NCBI RefSeq assembly: GCF_051622035.1
Contig: NC_135357.1
Coordinates: 35,013,691 to 35,077,690 of the forward strand
Direction of reading: 5' to 3'
Length of the DNA: 64,000 nt
Source: Arctopsyche grandis
Taxonomy: Eukaryota; Arthropoda; Insecta; Trichoptera; Hydropsychidae
A program made the position numbers and the translations under genes. The notes beneath the pieces were generated by a model. That model was given only the letters and a program-made list of their open reading frames with translations, was not told where the DNA came from and made no database searches. The number at the start of each line of letters is the position of its first letter. The stretch's first letter is position 1. Positions 9,649 through 19,300 of this stretch are shown here, piece after piece.

Positions 9649-11617
9649 ATGGAGTGTCGTCTGTGTTTACAACAATGGGCTCAAATACCCATCTTCACGG
9701 AGACAGAAAACTTAACTATGCGAATCTGGAGCTGCTGCAGCCTTCAGGTATCAGATATAATTCCTCACTCACTATATCAACTTACATATAAGTCCATTTC
9801 AGCAGCAATTTTTTTATATTCATTTTCTTAATTGTATAAATTTTTCATATATATTTAAAGAAACTAAATCAATCTTTACTACTGATTAGGATCCGTGCCT
9901 GTAATATTTTAAAACCGTTTTTATATTAGCGATTACATGTAATTTTTTGACACAGGACAAAAAGATGTTTTTTTTATAAAGATGTTTTGATACTCATTGA
10001 CGACTGTTTGATTATTAAGTAGTATGTTAATTGTATTGGCTTGAAATTTAAATTTTATGTGTATATGTAATTATTAGAGATCAAATTTTACTTGTAGCAA
10101 GAATTAAAATATCGCGAAGTAGGCTTTATATTTTTATGGAAGAAAAGTCCCCCTCTGACTTTTTTAAGAAAAATAGTGCAAAAGACGTATCCAGTTTGGC
10201 ATTGAAGAAAAGTATTGTGCAGTCCATTAGCAAGTTGCCCCGTCGCAAGTTGATCTTGCCCCAAATGCACTTATATCCTTAATAATTATATGTGTCTGAG
10301 ATATAAACGGTAATTTTCAGGTGAACAAAAATGACGGCCTGCCAGAAAAAATTTGCACCGCCTGCGATACAAAGTTAGAGTCATTCACACAATTCAGAGA
10401 GGCGTGCGCACAAACCGATGAAATCTTACGTGAAAGATTAAACGAGGAGGCAAAAATCAAAATAGAAAAATTCGAAATGGAATTCGAAGACAGCTCGGAC
10501 GACGCCGCACTATTCCCTTTAGATTTCATAGATCAAAATAGTGACTCTAATGATAGCACAAGCACGGCTTATGAAAACAATCTGCAACGCCTATACGACG
10601 ATTGTACATTTGAAAATATGGAAAGCTCTTTAGTGAAGAAATACGAAAAGGTAGTAAAAAAAGAAGAACAAAAAGAACCGTCGGAGGATAAGATTGTCAA
10701 GAAGAAAGTAAAGTTGGATAAGATATATAATTGCGGAACGTGCAGCAAGTTATTCGCCAGAAAGCACTCGCTCAAACGACACGAGTTGACGCATTTCAAG
10801 AATAAAATCGTCGATTGCAACGGAAAGTCTGACGAATACACACCTAGCCCACAAATCAATACAACGGATGCTAATGAGCGTGTGAGCAGTATCAAAAATG
10901 AAGACTCGGAACTCACTGCCAATGAGCGTGTGAGCAGTATAAAAAACGAAGGCTCGGAACTCATTGCACCTGCCAAGGAAGACTTTGCAACGACGAAGCC
11001 ACGGAAGAGAAAGAAAAAACCTAATCAATGTAAGGAGTGTGGAAAATTCCTAGCTTCGGCTGGCGGCCTCAAAAGACACATATTCCGACACTTGAACTTA
11101 AAACCACACCCGTGTGAACTCTGCGGCAGAAAGTTCGCAGAAACGGGAGACGTTAAAAAACACATACGGCTATTCCACCTAAAATTGCAAAAGAAATTTC
11201 AATGCAACATCTGCGGTAAAGTACTCGGCGATAGTGGCTCTCACAAGGTAATTAAAATTATATATTTAGTATGCATAAACCACGCATATATGTATGTATA
11301 TCATATTAATGTATTGATTTACGTTTTTTTAGACGCATTTGAAAATTCATTCCGACAATATAGAATACCAGTGCGACTACTGTGGCAAAGGCTATAAGCA
11401 CAAGACCAGTATTATCATTCACTTGCAGACTCATTCGGGTGTAAGACCGTTCAAGTGTGAAATATGTTCGAAAACATTCGCACTGAACAGCACTCTGACA
11501 TATCATATCCGACAGCACACAGGAGAGAATCCATTCAAGTGCGAGCTATGCCCCAAAGTGTTCAAACAGAGATGCAACTTGAAAAGTCATTTGAAACACT
11601 TTCATAAACTAGTATAA
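9649..11617 (+). CDS. ZAD C2H2 zinc-finger protein 2 (three exons, 436 aa)
   Basis: Probable nuclear DNA-binding regulator and tandem paralogue of the gene at 3191. Exons 9649-9747, 10321-11247 and 11333-11617 join in phase 0. The ZAD reads MECRLC, IWSCCSLQ, NDGLPEKICTACDTKLES and CAQTDEILRERL. Seven C2H2 fingers follow: CGTC, CKEC, CELC, CNIC (completed across the intron by THLKIH), CDYC, CEIC and CELC. The linker holds a perfect-phase tandem duplication of 16 residues (ANERVSSIKNEDSELT then ANERVSSIKNEGSELI, at 10870-10965). The C-terminus KQRCNLKSHLKHFHK is nearly the same as in gene 1. A promoter-like AGCAACACT is at 9547-9556. Intron 1 holds nothing recognised. Confidence 0.9.
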
Positions 11618-11705
11618 GATTCGTTGTGTTGCATAGATTATTGTGTACCAAAAATAAATAAGATATTTTTATAATTGATTGTACCTACTCCTTTTTTAAA
11701 CTAAA

Positions 11706-12455
11706 TTAGTACCATCATCTACAGCCGCTCACCATTCACTGCTGGATGAAGGCCTCTCCAGTACGCTTCTACTCGTCTCTGTTTTGCGCAACTCTCATCC
11801 ATCTCACTCTACACATTTTTCTTATTTCGTATACCCATCTTCCTTGTCCTCTTCCTTTTACCTTTTTGCATTCTCTCGGGTATCATTCTAGTACTTCTTT
11901 TGTCCATTATTTTAACCACGTGGCCCGCTCATTGTCGTTTCAATCTCTTCACTCTATCCACTACTCTTGTAATTTATTTATTTATTTAATTTATTATTAT
12001 TTCAAAATAATAACAACAATAAAATGACCAGTGTGACCTGACAGGTTGCCCCAAAGCGTCACACCGGTCTTACAAAAAAAAGAAAATAACAAAGAAAAAG
12101 CAATAAAAATTCCAATCATTCATCTCATTCAAATAGTCTCGTATTGAATCTCAAGAAACTAACCAGCTCATCAACATGACAGTTGAACAGGATACTTCTC
12201 ACTCACGTATTCCGTTTCCTATATTTCCTCGTTATGCAAAGCATACAGCGTTCCATACTTCTTTGAGTGCATTGGACTTTATGTAGCATCTTGACGTTCA
12301 ATGTCCAAGTTTTGCATCCATTCGACATCACTGGCAAAACGCATTGATCGAAAATCTTTTTCTTCAGGCAGAGTGGCATTTTTGATTTAAAAGCAACATT
12401 CATTCGTCCAAATGCACTCCATCCTAGTTTCATGCGTCTCTTTATCTTCAATTAT
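11706..12455 (-). pseudogene. RTE LINE, 3' fragment (copy A), interrupted
   Basis: Reverse complement of the 3' end of the copy at 12520-14141, ending in the TCATCA (RTE-type TGA repeat) tail near 11712. Its coding part (KIKRRMKLGWSAFGRMN and onward) is broken by an insertion at about 11972-12199. Copies A and B are head to head, 65 bp apart. Confidence 0.75.
11972..12199 (-). mobile_element. 3' end of a CR1/Jockey-like LINE inserted in RTE copy A
   Basis: Matches the 48390-48620 region in order: ATTTATTT-rich tail, AATGACC(A/G)(G/C)TGTGACCT, then the shared CCGGTCTTAC, then CAATCATTCAT and CTCATGAAAC-like segments. On the minus strand this is a retroelement 3' end with a TAAA-type tail. Confidence 0.5.
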
Positions 12456-12519
12456 GCGTTATCGAATGATGTATATAAAACCGAGAATAACTTAAAAGCA
12501 GACCATTATATATAAATAA

Positions 12520-14141
12520 AGGAATAGAGAAGAAATCATAGACAGAGTTTACACGTTCTATGCAAAACTATACGAGAACGACAACGGTCAATTCCCCACT
12601 CTGGAATCGACACACGGCCAAAGGGTTCCTGCAGTATTGCCTAGCGAAGTAGAGGCCGCGCTAAAAACTGCAAAGAATGGTAAAACCCCAGGGGAAGATA
12701 ATATTCCCATCGACTTACTAAAATGTGGCGGCCCCCCCCTAATTAATATCTTAGCTAGGCTTTTCAGCAAATGCATCCAGAACCAAGCTATACCAGAAGG
12801 ATGGAATAACGCAACTATCATTTTAATACACAAAAAAGGCGACAAAAGCGATATCAAGAACTACCGACCCATTAGTCTACTTTCAGCGGTCTACAAGCTC
12901 TTCACGAAGGTTATTACAGAAAGGCTGAAGAATATCCTCGACGAGAACCAACCTATAGAGCAGGCAGGGTTTAGGGCAAATTTCAGCACAATGGACCACC
13001 TCCAAGTAGTTGGCGAACTAATCGAGCGCGCCAACGAATATCAACGGCCACTGTGCCTAGGTTTCGTCGATTATGAGAAAGCCTTCGATACAGTTAGTCA
13101 TAATGCAGTACTTAACGCTCTAAAAACACAGGGAGTGCCGGAACCCTATGTGGGACTGTTAGCTACAATATATAAGAATGCCACAGCTTCAGTTAAAATT
13201 TTTTCAGGTACAGATAGATTTAGCATAGGAAAAGGAGTAAGACAAGGAGATACAATCTCGCCCAAGTTATTCAATGCGGTGCTTGAGGGAGTTTTCAGGA
13301 AATTGGATTGGGATACAGCCGGAGTAAGCATCAATGGTCGCTTTTTGAGTCACCTTCGGTTCGCAGACGATATAGTTTTAGTAGCTCGTGATTCAGCTGA
13401 CCTACTTATCAGACTAACACAGCTGGACAGGGAAAGTAGAAAAGTAGGATTAAAAATTAACGTAGATAAGACTAAACTAATGTTCAATAGTTATTGCATG
13501 CCTGATAGCATCCCCTTAGATGATAAACCAGTAGAAGTAGTAAATAATTATTTATATTTAGGTCAAATAATTGACATGTCTGGTAGTAAAAATGAAGAGA
13601 TAAAGAGACGTATGAAATTGGGGTGGAGTGCATTTGGACGGATGAATGCTGTTTTTAAATCAAAAATGCCACTCTGCCTGAAGAAAAGGATCTTTGATCA
13701 ATGCGTTTTGCCAGTGATGACGTATGGATGTGAAACTTGGACACTGAACGCCAAGATGCAAAATAAAATCCAATGCACTCAAAGAAGTATGGAACGCTGT
13801 ATGCTTGGCATAACGAGGAAAGACAGGAAGCGGAACACGTGGGTGAGAAATATGACAAGGGTAGTGGACATAGTGGATAGAGTGAAGAGATTGAAATGGC
13901 AATGGGCGGGTCACGTAGCTAGGAGGATGGACGAAAGGTGGACAAAAGAAGTGCTTGAATGGTACCCGAGAGAAGGCAAAAGAGTAAAAGGAAGACCGCA
14001 AGGAAGATGGGTGAACGAAATTAGGAAAATGTGCGGAATGAGATGGATGAGTGTTGCGCAAAACAGAGACGAGTGGAAGCGTGTTGGAGAGGCCTTCATC
14101 CAGCAGTGGATGGCGAATGGCTGTAAATGATGATGATGATA
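12520..14141 (+). mobile_element. RTE-clade LINE (copy B), 5' truncated, reverse transcriptase open
   Basis: A single frame is open from 12520 to 14130. It has PISLLSAVYKLFTK, QAGFRANFSTMDHL, FVDYEKAFDTVSH, GVRQGDTISPKLFN and the catalytic FADDIVLVA box, then the C-terminal GWSAFGRMNAVFKSK, YGCETWTLNAK and WQWAGHVARR. These are RTE-type reverse transcriptase motifs. The endonuclease domain is absent because of 5' truncation. The element ends in an ATGATGATGATGAT repeat just after the stop, the usual RTE tail. The long open frame suggests a fairly recent insertion. Confidence 0.85.
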
Positions 14142-14214
14142 TATAAATAAAAGGGAAACTTTCATATAGTTCCATATATGTATTTTTTAACAGAAATGTA
14201 CATAACGTAGCATT

Positions 14215-14560
14215 TAGACTTTGGCTGGGAGGTGTGTTGACCAGTGACCGGCCTATAGAAACACGTCTGTTTGGACGAAGATCTTTATTGTTCAGTATAC
14301 AGGTATTATTGTATGTATGGCGAAGAAGATAGTTGCTAGACTTTTGAGGAGTAGGCAGCCTGAATTTCAAAAGCTCACTGGCGTCTAGGACTAGTGCTCT
14401 GGTTTATATCCTGGTTGTTGTACAATGTGTAGTTTCTTGGTGAGATCATATTTTCGAAGATTCTCACAGGCTCGAGGTGATGTGGTGCTTAGCTGTATGA
14501 TTAGATCATGCTATTGGGGGTTTTTTTTAGGCTCGTGGTTGTTTTATGTACAACAAGTCG
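14215..14560 (-). repeat. Dispersed LTR-like repeat, copy 2
   Basis: Partner of 6840-7115. On the minus strand AGGATATAAACC precedes AATAAAGATC by about 110 bp, the order found in LTRs. Homology between the copies runs past the possible TG...CA ends, so the boundaries are uncertain. Confidence 0.4.
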
Positions 14561-15401
14561 AATTGTGTCTTTGCCCTTGTGTTATTTATTTATTTATATA
14601 TATTTTATCTATCAAGCTAATTTAAAAATACATCTTAACTATTATACTTAACTCTAAAATTTATAATTAACTTATATGTACTGTGTGGGCGAAAATATTT
14701 CGAGCAAGGTCAGCTTGCTTGCTCGTACAGAAAGGCAATGATGCAATCATGTGACTTGGGTTTTGGAGAAAAATATGAGATCATCATCCTCGATTCGGAA
14801 TAGTACAAATTATGCTATACTCCTACGACAACAAAGTTTGCCTAAAAATAAATAGGCCTTTTCATTTCATCAAAGACGATTTCAGGCACTAGGCTTAAGG
14901 ACTGGGTTATGTTCTTAGAATGTGTGGCAAAAGTTTATCGACAGCAATTCTCTATGCGATATCAGCCAGTAAAAAATTGATAAGATTACAAGTAAGAATC
15001 TGGAATTCATAAATAAGCTCAATCTAAAAAGTTCCTAGGTGGAAGCACGTTCAGAAGATGAGATATAAATTCAAAGAGAGGGTCGTTCATGAAAGATTAT
15101 GATGTGGTAGAAGCAGAGAAATGTTATAATAATAGAAAGGCCCTAACGAATAAATAATTGTTGTCAATATTACGCGGTACGTCTCTATAAATACGCTACA
15201 ACGCACGAAATACAATCGGATCAATTTACTTATAAAAATGTATCCCATGTTGTTTATTGTGTGTGTTTTTGAATGCATTGTACAATTTTTAACGATGTTT
15301 GCCCATCTTGCGAGTAATATAAACAAATAGAGAAGTTTTTATCGGACATACGTGGAGCACCAAGCATCAAATACGACTGATGCTAAAATTATTTAGGATA
15401 T
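14561..15401. other. Intergenic, nothing recognised
   Basis: AT-rich with a (TTTA)n patch near 14581. No open frame or repeat family was identified. Confidence 0.4.
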
Positions 15402-16223
15402 AGGTCTGTTCATACTTAACAGCACTGCACGGCTTCAGCACTGCATGACTCCGTTTCAAATATGTCATTTTATTACATTTCTATTCATATCTACCTACAC
15501 GTCGCGGTCACGTTACGTTCACAGCACCTTGGCCGAGTGCAAGGCAAAATCGGCTTACTTATACATTACAGGCCATGACGATACGGCGCAATATTGCTTA
15601 CGTCGTATTGTCGAGTACTTGCAATATGAATGTATACACGTGCATTCGTAGCTACGCGTCAGAATACAAGTCAGCAAAAATGTTTCGACGTTTATCGAAC
15701 GAAAAATTATGTATAATCGCGCTGTTGTTGGAAGAAGACGCTCAAGAAGGCAATAAAAAAGCACAGAGGCGTTTTGATGTGCATCCCATGTTAAAAAATA
15801 GAAAAACCGAAGGAGAGTTTTGGACACTGTATAAGGAGCTCGTGGATGATGGACAAAATTTTTTTAAATATTTCCGTAAAAAATTTAAAATATTTTTTAA
15901 ATATTTGCGCCAAAACCATGTCGAAAGATTGAACAGCTGTCAACTGTCACTATCTGATAATTGATCCAAAACAGCAAAGCGGCAGACTCGTGGCACGTAA
16001 TTCGCGTGTATATTTCCACGATGGCCAAAAAAACGGATACGATATGTTGACGGATGTTGCTGTAAGGTATGAACAGGATATGTCGGGTACTGCTGTAAGC
16101 CTGCCGAGGCGTAAACGTGACGGTTGGTATGAATATACCCATACAAAATGTACCAAAGAATACTTTTCGTACGGCTGGATACCTGCTGAAGTCGGTACGT
16201 GCTGACTAGGTATGAACAGACCT
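15402..16223 (+). mobile_element. PIF/Harbinger-derived non-autonomous element
   Basis: Terminal inverted repeats AGGTCTGTTCATAC and GTATGAACAGACCT, extending imperfectly for about 35 bp (CTTCAGCA / TGCTGAAG). The interior keeps the N-terminus of a HARBI1-like transposase. The catalytic part is missing, so this is an internally deleted derivative. No clear 3-bp target duplication was seen. Confidence 0.7.
15680..15964 (+). pseudogene. Harbinger transposase N-terminal fragment (94 aa)
   Basis: MFRRLSNEKLCIIALLLEED, then RRFDVHPMLKNRKTEGEFW and TLYKELVDDGQNFFKYFR match the N-terminal region of HARBI1-like Harbinger transposases. The frame then runs into unrelated sequence and stops. The DDE nuclease domain is absent, so no activity is expected. 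Confidence 0.7.
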
Positions 16224-16344
16224 TTATGTGAACAATCGTCACTTGACAACAATATGACGCCTAAACCCACTTCTATTATTATAACCTTTCTCTGGGTAGA
16301 TTTGTCAAATTTTCCAAAACCATGTGATGTTACATATGAACAAC

Positions 16345-16480
16345 GGTTCAGTGATTATTCCGCACAAAGCGGCTAGGAAACGTCACTAAAATCAATCAAA
16401 GAACATCTGGCATCTGAAAATTCCATCCATCGAGAATTACCCACGCGAACTATCATACAAATGAGATATTCCGTCTACCA
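16345..16480. mobile_element. Mutator-like MITE, truncated copy
   Basis: Starts GGTTCAGTGATTATTCCGC and keeps GTCACTAAAATC and GAACATCTGGCA. The right end is not clear and no target duplication was found. Confidence 0.5.
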
Positions 16481-16508
16481 TGGATGAAATTTGCGTATGT
16501 TACTTATG

Positions 16509-16711
16509 GTTCGGTGATTACTGGTCACAAATTACTCGTCACAAAGTCACTAAGATCTCTATAACGGAACATCTGGCAGCCGAAAAGTCCATCATACTAA
16601 CGATAACTATCACAGTAACGAGAACTTGAGTGCCAAATATTGTGTATTCGCGATTTTCATGGAAAAAATTGTCTTTGTGACCACCCCAATGTGACGAATA
16701 GTCCATTTACC
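16509..16711. mobile_element. Mutator-like MITE, complete copy
   Basis: 203 bp from GGTTCGGTGATTACTGG to GTCCATTTACC, with the perfect 9-bp duplication GTTACTTAT (16500-16508 and 16712-16720). Confidence 0.85.
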
Positions 16712-16845
16712 GTTACTTATGATTGAATTATTATTTCAAAAATATGTTGAGATTTAAATATTAGACTATGGCCATAATGTTTTCTACTTAAGGTCAAATT
16801 GACGTTTGACAATTATTGAGAGTTGATTGTTTATATTCATTCGGT

Positions 16846-17980
16846 GTGAGCTGTCAGTTCCAGCTGTTTTGTATGGGGGCGGAGGCGCCGGTGGCCATCT
16901 TTGGCCCCCAGAAACTGCTCGTCGATCTCATTTGGACCTGTTGCAACATACAGGCACATTCACCATTACAATCAATGCTTATTTTATGTTATTGATAATC
17001 GCAAATGACAGTTGTGTCAGCCTTAACACAGCGCTTAGCGGCCATATGCGCGCGTTTAAATTTACACAACTAAATAACGGTTCGGTGATTACTGGTCACA
17101 AATTACTCGTCACAAATTCACTAAAATCTCTATAACGGAATATCTGGCAGCCGAAAAGTCCATCATACTAACGATAACTATCATAGTAACGAGAACTTGA
17201 GTGCCAAATATTGTGTATTCGCGATTTTCATGGCAAAAATTGTCTTTGTGACCACCCCAATGTGACGAATAGTCCAATTACCCTAAATAACATTTCCTAT
17301 TATTTTTTTAGATAGAAAAAGAGGATGGACTGCCTAATCAAATATGCTTTCCATGCGAAATTAAATTAGAATCTTTCGCACACTTCAGATTTGCTTGCGC
17401 TCAAACTGATATGGCCTTGAAACGAAAAATCGACAAAAATTTTAAATTTAAAAAAGAGTTACCTGATATCGACGAGAACTCAAATTTCAGTCTACATAAT
17501 TTATTTGAAACTAAGTCAGACGAAAGCCACGATAAAAGCAAACAAAACCGTTAAATTGAACCGGTGAAAGATTGCGCAATAAACATCAAAAAGGAGGATT
17601 TAACACCAGAAAAACAATATTCCAATACAGATAAGTATGGTATATGGGTAAGGGTTATATAATTCGTTTATCTTTTATTCAAATTGATACAGTTTCGAAA
17701 TGTGAATGGTTTTCAGAGTCCTCAGAAAGTGCATCAGGACTATTATGGATTCGAGTGCGACCTTTGTGGCAAAACATTCAAATACAAAACGACGATCATC
17801 TCCCATCTGAAATCGCACGCAGACATTCGTCCTTATAAATGTGAAATGTGCTCGAATAGGTTCAGAACACTCGGCGTATTGAAATCTCATCGGCTACAAC
17901 ACACTGGAGAAAATCCATTCAATTGTGACCTCTGTTTCAAACGCTTCAAACAGATTTCAAGTTTTCACAAAAGAAGATAG
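16846..17980 (+). pseudogene. ZAD zinc-finger locus 3, decayed
   Basis: Exon 1 (about 16846-16953) reads APVAIFGPQKLLVDLIWTCC, close to gene 1 (APVAIF, IWTCC), but the ATG is replaced by GTG, the first CxxC is disturbed and the donor is GC instead of GT. Exon 2 starts at 17312 after TTTTTTTAG (IEKEDGLPNQICFPCEIK, CAQTDMALKRK). It has a stop at KSKQNR, stays open to a GTAAGG donor at 17648, and lacks the central fingers of the paralogues. Exon 3 (17717-17980) keeps three fingers: CDLCGKTFKYKTTIISHL, CEMC and CDLC. Its end, KQISSFHKRR, replaces the usual final histidines. A MITE sits in intron 1. I call it a host pseudogene; a short expressed product cannot be excluded. Confidence 0.75.
17079..17282. 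mobile_element. Mutator-like MITE, complete copy in intron 1 of zinc-finger locus 3
   Basis: 204 bp, GGTTCGGTGATTACTGG to GTCCAATTACC, with the perfect 9-bp duplication CTAAATAAC (17070-17078 and 17283-17291). Very close in sequence to the copy at 16509. Confidence 0.87.
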
Positions 17981-18424
17981 GGTGATGAATTATTCGTGTA
18001 ATTTACGATATGCTATTTATTTTTGAAAATATAAAACACGAATCGTTTACTTTTTGTTTGATTATAATAAAAAACAAATTTTCACATTTTTTTATACGCT
18101 TCCAATAAATAATAATAATTACAATTTTTATTCCAGATGATAAGAAGAATAGTGCAATCCCTATTTTCCATATAAATAAATACACATATACATATATAAT
18201 ATGTAGATAATATAAATAATAATAATAAATTGAATAATAATGACAAATTGAAATTATAAAAAAAATGCACGGGAGAATATTAGTGTAAAAATTGATAGAA
18301 ATAACATTACATGCGAATTTTGAAATTCCTTATACAGACTCCAAATGTTTACTTTAACAAATTAAGTCATATTCACGTAAGTATTTAACATGGAGGTCAA
18401 TAACTGTATATTTTCAATATTTTA

Positions 18425-18840
18425 GACCAGTTGCTAGCCACGCCAAAAACGGGTCTACCTCGTTCCACCAACTTGCAATATCTCAAGACTCATTTTCCCA
18501 ACTTTTTCGGTGTATTTCGTCCTCGAGTTTGTATATACATATATAAATATACGAAGATGGTTTACATATTGAAATTCGTAAATTAAATTAAAATAAATAT
18601 TAAGGTAAATACTTATTTTACGAGATAAAAATATTGTAGGAATTGATTTTTAAATTTTTTTTAATATCCAAAGGCTAATAAAAGTCTGAATAATCTCAAT
18701 CTGTCTCGTATATTAAATATATCACATACATTTTTTTTATACAATATACAAACTTCTGTTTAAGCAGCCGAAAAGTTGAGCAAACGAGTCTCGAAATATT
18801 GAAAGTTGGTAGAACGTAGCGCACCGGCCAAAAACCTGAT
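18425..18840. mobile_element. Element with long imperfect inverted repeats
   Basis: The left 90 bp (GTTCCACCAACTTGCAATAT, CTCAAGACTC, CAACTTTTTCGG) recurs inverted at the right (CCGAAAAGTTGAG, GAGTCTCGAAATATTG, AAAGTTGGTAGAAC). The centre is AT-rich and non-coding. Class and target duplication unknown. The flanks at 17981-18424 and 18841-19300 hold nothing recognised. Confidence 0.6.
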
Positions 18841-19300
18841 ATTATATTTAGAACAAGTACAATTTACAACAAGAAACATAAAATAATAATCTTTTTATTG
18901 ATTTGTCCTGCAAACTACATATTTCTTATTTAGTAAAAATTCGAAAATAAACCAACTTACCAAAAATATTGTATAAAGTTTGTTGAAAATGCACATATTT
19001 TTCGTCAAATTGCTATTGCTAACCTAAAGCAATATTCTACCGTCAATTTTGCTACTGCTAGCAATTAGTTTTGAACTAGAGCACCATCAAGGACACAAAA
19101 TATTGTTTACTTTTTAGAAGCTTTTTATTAGCTTCACTCTATTATTATATTTAGAATCCGAATAACCTATAGCCAATACTTCTACATCATTAAAATTTTT
19201 ACACAATCGTATATGTAGCTGTTATGAGCTGTTAGGTATGTATTGCAGTCAAGTACTCCCCATTTAAAAACTTTTTTACTGGACGTCATCGTCTAACCAA

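Noticed and set aside
18003-18270. Short AT-rich minus-strand frames
   Set aside because: Low-complexity Ile/Phe/Leu-rich translations of AT-rich DNA with no start context or domain.
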